The notes beneath the pieces are model-generated. The model saw nothing but the letters and a program-made list of their open reading frames with translations. It was not told the origin of the DNA and made no database searches. This document shows positions 56,915 through 64,000 of a stretch of 64,000 bases of DNA, piece by piece. The stretch is from NCBI GenBank assembly GCA_016712145.1, contig JADJRO010000003.1, positions 868,001 to 932,000 on the forward strand, written 5' to 3'. The position numbers were made by a program, and so were the translations under genes. Source of the stretch: Saprospiraceae bacterium (GTDB lineage Bacteria; Bacteroidota; Bacteroidia; Chitinophagales; Saprospiraceae). Position 1 is the first letter of the stretch. Each line of letters opens with the position of its first letter.

Positions 56915-56944
56915 TTGAGCCTTGGCTCCCAAACATTACTTTTG
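56915..56944 (+). promoter_or_regulatory. Promoter of feoAB (-33 TTG, -7 TACTTTTG)
   Basis: TTG at 56915-56917, 19-bp spacing, TACTTTTG at 56937-56944 (exact TAnnTTTG). The start codon is 10 bp further (56954), so the leader is very short. No Fur-type box was recognised. Confidence 0.65.
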
Positions 56945-56953
56945 CAAACTACT

Positions 56954-57184
56954 ATGCACGATCCCAAAGGTAAATTCCTCATTCTTGGATTTAAAGATCC
57001 CTTTTTAGCAGCCCGCTTGATTGCCCTGGGAATCTATCCCGGAAAGGAATTGGAAATAAAACGAAAAGCGCTCTTAGGAGGTGCCTTTTATGTAGAGGTC
57101 GATTGTTGTCATTTTGCTTTGCGTGAGGATGAATTGCTTGGATTGGAATTAAAACAAATACCAGATGTCAGGGCAATTGTATAA
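56954..57184 (+). CDS. feoA: FeoA, small SH3-like partner of the iron(II) transporter
   Basis: 76 residues from the ATG 56954 (MHDPKGKFLILGF). An upstream TTG at 56915 is the -33 element, not a start. FeoA-like beta-barrel: ILGFKDPFLAARLIALGIYPG, then KALLGGAFYVEVDCCHFALREDEL. It probably regulates or supports FeoB. The FeoB start codon overlaps the FeoA end by 20 bases, giving a coupled operon. Confidence 0.88.
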   Translation: MHDPKGKFLILGFKDPFLAARLIALGIYPGKELEIKRKALLGGAFYVEVDCCHFALREDELLGLELKQIPDVRAIV

Positions 57185-59249
57185 AGTTGGTTTAGTAGGA
57201 AATCCAAACAGCGGCAAGACAAGCATTTTCAATCTACTTACCGGTCTGAATCAAAAAGTAGGGAACTATCCTGGGGTTACGGTGGATTCCAAATCTGGTA
57301 AATTTTATGCTCAAGACGGATCTGTAATTGAATTAATTGATTTTCCAGGTGCTTATAGCTTACATTCCAATACCTACGATGAGTTTGTATTGACCAGAGC
57401 ATTGATTGATTTAAAAGACCAAAATCATCCAGATGCAATTATTTATATAGCGGATATCTTATTATTGGATAAACAGTTGCTATTGCTTACTCAAATTATA
57501 GATTTAGAATTTCCGGTCATTGTTTGTTTGAGTAATTGTGATTTGGCAGAACCGGGCTTAATCGAAAAATGGACTTTGCTATTAGAACAGAAATTAAAAT
57601 GTCCCATCATTCCGGTTAGTTCAAAATCACATTTAAACCTGGATACACTTAAGGAACGAATTCAAAGTATCATTCAGTTCTCTCATATTTTTATTTCAAG
57701 AAAAAGTAATTATACAATTCCTGAACAAGAGCTTGAAAAATTTGAACCGAATCCCTTGTTCAAAAATGATTACAACATTTTATTGTGGAAGCATTACGGC
57801 CAAAAAATTCAATCGTCCAGAATCAACAGTTATTTTGGAAAAGAGCATTCATTAAAACTGCAAATTGAAGAGACGTTGCAGCGGTATGTTTTAATTGATG
57901 AATGGGTTTCTTTGGTTCAATTTAACAAAAGTAACCGATCAAAAGAAAATACCAATAAAATTGATTCGGTATTAACGCAACCGCTTTTAGGGGTTACGAT
58001 TTTTACCGTAATTATGTTTTTTATTTTTCAAGCAATTTTTTCCTGGGCCAGTTATCCAATGGACTGGATTGAATCGGGTTTTGCTTCACTGCAAGGAGGT
58101 TTAGGAGATTTGATGGGAGATGGATTGTTTTCTCAATTAATTGTCAAAGGACTCATCCCTGGTTTAAGTGGAGTCATAGTTTTTATTCCACAGATTGCGA
58201 TTTTGTTTTTTTTAATCAGTTGGATGGAGGAGTTGGGATATATGGCTCGGGTGGTCTATTTGTTTGATCATCTGTTAAAGAAAGTAGGATTAAATGGCAG
58301 ATCGGTAGTTGGTCTCATCAGTGGAGGTGCTTGTGCGATTCCAGCAATTATGTCAACACGCAGCATCAACAATCAACGGGATCGTTTGGTAACGATGTTT
58401 GTGATTCCATTGATTCCTTGTTCAGCGAGAATTCCTGTATACACTGCTTTGATTGGCTTCATTGTACCCTATAAAGAAGTGATGGGTATTTTCAATAGTC
58501 AGGGAGTTGCATTTATGGCTTTGTACTCATTGGGAATTGTAATGGCTTTATTAACGGCATTGGTAATACGCTATTTTGTCAAATCAGATGAACTCAGTGT
58601 ATTGGCTATGCAATTGCCCGATTACCGATTGCCTCAAATGCGGCAGGTATTGTTTGTTGTATATGAGAAAGTAAAAAGCTTTGTATTCGAAGCTGGAAAA
58701 ATTATTTTGTTGATCAGTGTGATCTTATGGTTCATGTCTAGTTTTTCGTGGAAAGGGGAATTGGATAAGGTTGAGCAAACAGTTCGAATGGAATCCAAAA
58801 CATTGGGTAGAGATTCTTCAGCAACCTTATCCGAGATAGAAGCCAGAAAATTAGAACATTCATTTGCTGGAAAAGCCGGACGTTTTATTGAACCCGTTGT
58901 TGAACCATTAGGATTTGACTGGAAAATTTCAATTGCATTATTAACTTCATTTGCAGCGCGAGAAGTTTTTGTAGGAACGATGTCCACCATTTACAGTTTG
59001 GGTTCCAACGATGATGAAATTTTGTTAAGAGATCGGATGGCGTTGGAAAAACGGGCAGACGGTAGCCCATTTTTTGATAGGCGGACATCCATTTCCCTGA
59101 TCTTATTTTATGCATTTGCAATGCAATGCATGAGTACGTTTGCTGTCATGTGGAAAGAAACGCGCACCAAACGTTGGCCAATAATCCAATTTATATATAT
59201 GGGATTACTTGCTTATATCGCATCCTGGACAGCCTATCATTGGTTTTAA
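57165..59249 (+). CDS. feoB: FeoB ferrous iron transporter
   Basis: 694 residues. The N-terminal G domain has G1 GNPNSGKTSIF, G2 NYPGVTVD and G3 IDFPGAYSL. The G4 position reads LSNCDLAE instead of NxxD, so the first Asn is Ser. The membrane domain holds the Gate motifs GGACAIPAIMSTRSI and FVIPLIPCSARIPVY and a second gate near AAREVFVGT. It imports Fe(II) across the inner membrane. Overlaps feoA by 20 bases and overlaps the convergent gene at its 3' end by 4 bases. Confidence 0.95.
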   Translation: MSGQLYKVGLVGNPNSGKTSIFNLLTGLNQKVGNYPGVTVDSKSGKFYAQDGSVIELIDFPGAYSLHSNTYDEFVLTRALIDLKDQNHPDAIIYIADILLLDKQLLLLTQIIDLEFPVIVCLSNCDLAEPGLIEKWTLLLEQKLKCPIIPVSSKSHLNLDTLKERIQSIIQFSHIFISRKSNYTIPEQELEKFEPNPLFKNDYNILLWKHYGQKIQSSRINSYFGKEHSLKLQIEETLQRYVLIDEWVSLVQFNKSNRSKENTNKIDSVLTQPLLGVTIFTVIMFFIFQAIFSWASYPMDWIESGFASLQGGLGDLMGDGLFSQLIVKGLIPGLSGVIVFIPQIAILFFLISWMEELGYMARVVYLFDHLLKKVGLNGRSVVGLISGGACAIPAIMSTRSINNQRDRLVTMFVIPLIPCSARIPVYTALIGFIVPYKEVMGIFNSQGVAFMALYSLGIVMALLTALVIRYFVKSDELSVLAMQLPDYRLPQMRQVLFVVYEKVKSFVFEAGKIILLISVILWFMSSFSWKGELDKVEQTVRMESKTLGRDSSATLSEIEARKLEHSFAGKAGRFIEPVVEPLGFDWKISIALLTSFAAREVFVGTMSTIYSLGSNDDEILLRDRMALEKRADGSPFFDRRTSISLILFYAFAMQCMSTFAVMWKETRTKRWPIIQFIYMGLLAYIASWTAYHWF

Positions 59250-59686
59250 TTTGGAGCTGCTGCGGGTTTAGTTGCAAATTCGGGTTCCACTTTATAAACC
59301 AGATAGGTGGTTTCTCCCCGAAATGCAATTTTTAAATATTTCTCTTTGTAATGTAATGTCACTTTGCTTCCAGCTTTTGAAGCTTCCTCTACCTGACGCG
59401 CAACCTCTGAATTGATCACTGAAAAATACCAAACATTGTCAGCAGGTTTTCCATTGTTTGCCGAACCGGAGAAAAATCCAAAATTTAATTCACCTTCATA
59501 CGTTTTGAATACAAAGCCTTTGTGACTTATTTTGGTGACAAATCCTGTACGCGAACCTTCGCTATAATTTGCAAATAAAACAAATAGTAAGAAAGCCAAT
59601 CCAATGAGTAGCAGGAGCAGTATGATCCGTTTAGTCCATTTCCACCATTTTTTACCTGTCTCTTTAAATACGTCCATTGTTGCCAT
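59246..59686 (-). CDS. Small membrane-anchored protein of unknown function
   Basis: 146 residues from ATG 59686 (MATMDVFKETGKKWWKWTKR); the longer frame start at 59782 would overlap mnmE. A basic/aromatic N-terminus precedes one membrane segment (IILLLLLIGLAFLLFVLFAN), then a globular domain (GFVTKISHKGFVFKTYEGELNFGFFS..., VTLHYKEKYLKIAFRGETTY). Orthologues are frequent in Bacteroidota and often carry a misleading 6-phosphogluconate dehydrogenase label. The product is probably exposed to the periplasm. The stop codon overlaps that of feoB (TTAA). Confidence 0.8.
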   Translation of the reverse strand: MATMDVFKETGKKWWKWTKRIILLLLLIGLAFLLFVLFANYSEGSRTGFVTKISHKGFVFKTYEGELNFGFFSGSANNGKPADNVWYFSVINSEVARQVEEASKAGSKVTLHYKEKYLKIAFRGETTYLVYKVEPEFATKPAAAPN

Positions 59687-59776
59687 ATATGCTGCTTTTT
59701 CGCGAAAATAATTATTTTTAGGATGAAAAGACAATCCAATACAATAAACATAGTTTTGCGCTAATAAATTCCACCC

Positions 59777-61153
59777 TTGCAAAAAACTACCATTGCCGCT
59801 ATAGCCACTGCTCCGGGAACGGGAGCCATTGGATTGATTCGGGTATCCGGGGCAGACAGTACTTTATTGGTATCTCAGATTTTTAAAGGGAAGGATCTTC
59901 GGAAGGTGGCACCCAATACCGTTCATTTAGGTAAAATAAGAGATGCAAGCGGACAGGTTTTGGATGAGGTCCTGGTGACCGTGTTTAAATCCCCCCATTC
60001 CTATACAGGCGAAGACCTGGTTGAAATTTCTTGTCATGGCTCAACTTATATCCTCCAATCCGTTTTAAATAGTGTACTCGCTGCAGGAGCCGTTCCGGCA
60101 AAAGCTGGAGAATTTACTATGCGTGCATTTTTAAATGGAAAAATGGATTTATCCCAGGCAGAAGCCGTTGCGGATTTAATTGCATCCGAAACACAGGCCG
60201 CACAACAATTGGCTATAAGCCAATTAAAAGGAGGAATTAAAACTGAAATTCAGGATTTGCGAAGTGAACTTTTACATTTTATCAGTTTGTTGGAATTGGA
60301 ATTGGATTTTTCAGAAGAGGATGTTGAGTTTGCCGATCGTAAAAATCTGGAATCTTTATTAATAAAAGTGCAAGATCATATTTTAAAATTGTACGCTAGT
60401 TTTAATTTAGGCAATGCAGTAAAACAAGGTGTTAAAACGGTAATTGCCGGTCGCCCCAATGCAGGGAAATCAACTTTACTAAATGCTTTGTTGCAAGAAG
60501 AGCGTGCCATCGTATCAGAGATTGCTGGAACAACCAGAGATACGATCGAAGAGCCGCTCAATATAAATGGAATTTTATTTCGATTGATTGATACAGCAGG
60601 ACTTCGTGAAGCACAAGATCAGATTGAAAAGATGGGAGTAGAGCGAAGTTTGGAAAAGATAAAAGAATCCAGTGTTTTGGTCTATGTATTTGATGTAATA
60701 GAAACCAGCAAAGAACAGCTTTGGGAAGATCTTGAAAAACTAAAACAAACAGGGCAACAGCTGTTAGTGATTGCAAATAAAATGGATTTGAATCCAGGAA
60801 TAGATTATGAGCGCTATGTAAATCAATTCCTAAGCAAGAATCAAATCATACCCTGTTCGGCAAAAAATAAAATGAATTTAGATTACATCAAAAACCAATT
60901 GTATGAATTGGTATTGGGAGATTCAAAAATTCAAGATGACAGCATTGCAATAAATGCAAGGCACCAGGATGCACTTCAAAAATCCATTCAACAGATTGAA
61001 GCAGCCATTAATGGCATGCAATCCGGATTGCAAAGTGAATTATTAGCTCAATACATTCGACATGCGCTTTATCATTTAGCTGAAATCAGTGGTGAAATTA
61101 CCAACGACGAAATTTTAGGAACTATTTTTGGCAAGTTCTGTATCGGAAAGTAA
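59777..61153 (+). CDS. mnmE: tRNA modification GTPase MnmE
   Basis: 458 residues. With MnmG it modifies U34 of tRNAs. The N-terminal tetrahydrofolate domain (TIAAIATAPGTGAIGLIRVSG, GEDLVEISCHG) is followed by helical domains and an inserted G domain (G1 GRPNAGKSTLLNAL, G2 AGTTRDTIEE, G3 DTAGLRE, G4 NKMD). The C-terminal CIGK motif that gives catalytic Cys is present. The start is TTG at 59777, the only codon in the right place. The last 18 bases form a known type of integration site, and decayed integrase genes follow. Confidence 0.95.
   Translation: MQKTTIAAIATAPGTGAIGLIRVSGADSTLLVSQIFKGKDLRKVAPNTVHLGKIRDASGQVLDEVLVTVFKSPHSYTGEDLVEISCHGSTYILQSVLNSVLAAGAVPAKAGEFTMRAFLNGKMDLSQAEAVADLIASETQAAQQLAISQLKGGIKTEIQDLRSELLHFISLLELELDFSEEDVEFADRKNLESLLIKVQDHILKLYASFNLGNAVKQGVKTVIAGRPNAGKSTLLNALLQEERAIVSEIAGTTRDTIEEPLNINGILFRLIDTAGLREAQDQIEKMGVERSLEKIKESSVLVYVFDVIETSKEQLWEDLEKLKQTGQQLLVIANKMDLNPGIDYERYVNQFLSKNQIIPCSAKNKMNLDYIKNQLYELVLGDSKIQDDSIAINARHQDALQKSIQQIEAAINGMQSGLQSELLAQYIRHALYHLAEISGEITNDEILGTIFGKFCIGK
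61136..61153 (+). other. Possible attachment site in the mnmE 3' end
   Basis: The 18 bases TTCTGTATCGGAAAGTAA, coding F-C-I-G-K-stop, closely match the mnmE/trmE site used by SGI1-type islands. No second copy is visible in the window, so the other end would be beyond 64000 or lost. Confidence 0.45.
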
Positions 61154-61213
61154 TTTACTTTCTTTTGTTTAAGTGCTTGTTTTTGTTGAGTTTAAGTACA
61201 CTTTTCTTTCTTT

Positions 61214-61285
61214 TTGTTGCCCAACTCTACTTTTTTACTTATATTTGTTGCCCAGTTGTTGCCCAATTGGCTATTTTGTTGCCCA
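61214..61285 (+). repeat. Four TTGTTGCCCA repeats, possible integrase arm sites
   Basis: Exact copies at 61214-61223, 61245-61254, 61256-61265 and 61276-61285, all in the same orientation. They lie 60-130 bp after mnmE and 480 bp before the integrase. Direct repeats of this kind are commonly recombinase or excisionase arm sites. Confidence 0.7.
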
Positions 61286-61365
61286 CATATCAGTTTGATG
61301 GAAATCAGGCGAAATAATGCACCAAGTAGCACCACCCAGCAACATACTGCAACAAATAGCAACAA

Positions 61366-61758
61366 ATGAGTAGTACAATTAAAAACTTCCCAAATTCTGC
61401 GATCATTGTGGTAAGGCTTTCATAGCCAAAAGACCACAACGAAGTATTAGCTTAAATGCAACAGTGCAGCCTACAAGAAAACCAAACGAGAAAAAAGTAA
61501 ACGCAAATTTAAGAACCAACAAAGCAAAATTGTTTTCCCCCTCTCCAGTAGTTGCTACTGAAACCCTATCCAACCCTGATAGCAGGTAATCACACTAATT
61601 TAAGAGAAAGAATTTTTAAGCATACTGGAAGTTGCTCCCTATTGGGTGCAAGCAGATGGACCATTCAACGGATGATAAAAGTAAACCGTTTGCCGGTGGC
61701 AAAGCTGAGCAGCCGTACCATCATCAAAAGGGCTTCAATTGATAATTTATTTAACTGA
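61366..61758 (+). pseudogene. Decayed zinc-finger/HTH (excisionase-like) gene
   Basis: Starts MSSTIK. After one frame change comes a CDHCGKAFIAK zinc-ribbon half. The other half (KYC..CNSAAYKK) is visible only by restoring several missing bases. The C-terminal HTH segment is clean: LLGASRWTIQRMIKVNRLPVAK...SSRTIIKRASIDNLF. Together these match the Bacteroidota zinc-finger/HTH proteins that accompany integrases. Several indels prevent translation. Confidence 0.65.
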
Positions 61759-61765
61759 TAAGAAA

Positions 61766-62875
61766 ATGAAAGTAACATTAAGACAACGGCCCAAAGGCGA
61801 GGTAAAATAAGCCTTTTATTTAGAGTATTACTCAATGGCAAACGCCAGTATGAGTATTTGAATTTGTACCTAACACCCGACCCAGAAAAAGGCAAGCTCA
61901 CCAATGCAGTAAAAGAGGAGAATAAAAAGATACTGGCATTGGCTGAAACCATCCGCAGTAAAAGGCATTTGGAGATACAGAACAGCACTTATGATTTCCA
62001 CGATAAGGAGAAGCTAAAAACGTACTTCATTATGTATATGGAGGCATTGGCTGAAAAGAGAAAAGACAGCAAAGGAATTATGGCAATTGGGATAGTACCA
62101 TAAAGCACTTAAAAAAGTATTGCCCAAGAGATACACAATTCAATCCAAATCAATAAAGCCTTTGTTGATGGCTTCAGGGATTACCTTTTGAAAGAAGCCA
62201 GTACCAAAACCAAAAGGCAATTTCAACCAATACCAAATATGTTACTTTAATAAGTTCAGAGCAGCACTCAAACAAGCTGTGAGGGATGGCATACTAAAAA
62301 CCAACCCTGCCGAAATGGTAGATGGCTTGCCACAAGGCGAACCAGTAAGAGAGTTTTTTACCCTTGATGAATTGTAAAGACTCTTAGCCAAAACCAAATG
62401 TAAAAACGAGTTGATGAAAGGGCTTTTATTTTTGCTTGTCTCACTGGGTTATGTTTCAGCGATATTCAGAAATTGAAATGGGAGGAAATGCAACAATCAA
62501 CCGGAGTTAGGCATTGCATCCGTTTCGTACAGAAAAAACAAAAGGATCTGAAACCTTGCCCCATATCTGATGAAGCCTATAATTTATTAGGAGGAAAGGG
62601 AAAGTCATCGGACCCAGTATTTCTGATTTGATTTTACTCCGATAGTCGCAATGCAGATTTATACAGATGGATGATAAAGGCAGGTATTGAAAAGCACATC
62701 ACTTTCCACTGTGCAAGGCACACATACGCCACATTGCAGCTTACTTAGGGTACTGATATTTTCACAGTATCAAAATTGCTTGGACACAGGCATTTAAAAA
62801 ACAACACAGATTTATGCTAATGTAATTGATGAAAAGAAAACAGTAGCAGCTAACAAAATAAATATTGGCTTATAA
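61766..62875 (+). pseudogene. int: Decayed tyrosine-recombinase (integrase) gene
   Basis: N-terminal SAM-like part (KVTLRQRPKG, RQYEYLNLYLTPDP), core-binding and catalytic domains are recognisable across frames. Catalytic motifs: FSDIQKLKWEEMQ (near the first Arg region), HCARHTYATLQL (HxxR), LLGHRHLKN and IYANVIDEKK (Tyr). Stops include TAA for CAA in LDELQRLL and TAG after LQLT; several 1-base shifts occur too. It is not functional as read. Confidence 0.8.
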
Positions 62876-63925
62876 TGGAAATAAAATATTGAATAGCATT
62901 TTGTTCAAAGAACTTATGCCCTGGACTTTTGAGCAAAGGCACAAAAGCCATCAACGAGAAAAATAAAAAAGGTAGGCAGCAAAGAACCCACCACAGAAGC
63001 CGAGTTATGCAACAGCTTCAAATATTGTTGGCTGATTATTCCGAACTCTCTCAAATGGCTTACAAAGCAAAATACAAAGTGGAACAAGCACTTTGAAAAC
63101 CATTGCTACGCAATAGATTTTCCAGCTTACAGCGATGCAGTAAGCAAGTTTTATAATGCTGTTATCAGCCTTGAAACACTTCGTGTTTACAATGCTTTTA
63201 ATACCAAGATGCAGAAGTACAGCAAAAAGGTGGATATAGGTACCACACCACTATTGCATTAAAGAACATCAAAGCACTTACAGCAACACAGTTAAGGAGA
63301 TTAAGGAAAGAGGATTTGAGGAAGCACCCACCGAGCAAAGCTCGTTACCTCATTTTGTATTGCAGTTGTTAAGGCAACACCTAAACTATTAATTTTTTGA
63401 TATACAGGAGTTGAGCATAGCCAGTATTGAAAGCCCCACCAGTATTGAAGATTTTTATATGTTGGATTTGAATTTACCAAAGGCACAGATAAACGAGTAG
63501 TAAAGTTGAAATTGAAACAGAGAAAGTAGAGAAGCCAACCACCAAAGAGAAACTATCATTTGGCTTTAAAGGCACAGAAGCAAAACTGAAATCAAAAATC
63601 AATTTACAATTGCTAAACAAGTTTGATTTTTTGAATGAAAGAAAATGCAGAGGGACGATTTAGTAAGATATTAACATCAAAAGCACTTAGTCCAAAATGC
63701 ACAAGGTTTTATTTTGGTTGCGAAACAATTGCAGCTTAGATACATCATGGATAAACTTAGTGCCAGCTTCAATAATCTAACACCAACAAACACTTGAAAA
63801 ATCTGGTTTGTTTTAAACAAGAAACCAAGAAACTTTTAAAGGCTCAAAAACTTGTATTCAAATAAAATTGACAACCCAAAAATCAACTCAACCATTGACA
63901 ACATAATCAAACAAATGAAATAAAA
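62876..63925 (+). pseudogene. Decayed accessory gene downstream of the integrase
   Basis: No frame stays open for long. Fragments such as CYAIDFPAYSDAVSKFYNAV, LQLRYIMDKLSASFNNLT and DNPKINSTIDNIIKQMK are visible, as in proteins that follow integrases in Bacteroidota elements. I do not recognise a function. The sequence beyond 63925 holds no gene I can support. Confidence 0.45.
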
Positions 63926-64000
63926 AATAGTGAGGTTAGGAGTTATCTCAATGAGATATACACTCTAATCCTTTGCCCCTGCTGCATTGTAGAATTTTGT

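Overview
The window looks like a chromosomal segment from a low-GC Bacteroidota bacterium, most likely of the Saprospiria. The evidence is six proteins with type IX secretion (T9SS) C-terminal sorting domains, a 5373-residue hyalin-repeat (HYR) surface protein, FG-GAP/ASPIC and TonB-receptor proteins, Bacteroidota-type -7 promoter elements (TAnnTTTG), few Shine-Dalgarno sequences, and the futalosine route to menaquinone. The genus cannot be fixed from sequence alone.

Layout. 1-6.5 kb: the end of a PKD/T9SS protein, a 2[4Fe-4S] ferredoxin, a large FG-GAP/ASPIC lipoprotein and the carboxyltransferase subunit of propionyl-CoA carboxylase. 6.5-25 kb: a palindrome-rich spacer, two FAS1-like lipoproteins and the 16-kb giant gene, closed by a strong terminator. 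25.5-30.6 kb: a minus-strand operon for propionyl-CoA use (biotin carrier, short mutase subunit, biotin carboxylase, methylmalonyl-CoA mutase). 30.7-39.8 kb: L-2-hydroxyglutarate oxidase, two T9SS alpha/beta hydrolases, an aldo/keto reductase, a TonB-dependent receptor and a glycosyltransferase. 40-44.2 kb: mqnE, a histidine phosphatase, mqnA and dnaA. 44.3-46.7 kb: an accessory island with two intact tRNA genes, three degenerate tRNA-like copies carrying inserted hairpins, a small GIY-YIG nuclease gene, and a broken nucleotidyltransferase module. 47-61.2 kb: sugar epimerase and glycosyltransferase, MFS exporter, M1 aminopeptidase, delta-60 repeat protein, an ECF sigma factor with a putative dual-membrane anti-sigma factor, feoAB, a small membrane protein and mnmE. 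61.2-64 kb: decayed integrase/excisionase remnants of a mobile element sitting directly at the 3' end of mnmE.

How genes work together. The pcc/mut genes would carry propionyl-CoA to succinyl-CoA. mqnE and mqnA start the futalosine pathway. feoA/feoB form an iron(II) uptake unit. The sigma/anti-sigma pair overlaps and is probably co-regulated.

The most novel-looking structure is the tRNA-linked GIY-YIG cassette at 44.3-45.2 kb. The nuclease gene is bracketed by two degenerate tRNA-Pro copies. Both copies carry a hairpin in the T-loop, and both have an anticodon arm replaced by a different hairpin of identical length. A degenerate tRNA-Ser copy nearby shows the same kind of change. Separately, at least four genes are broken by single A/T deletions, which look more like assembly indels than decay.
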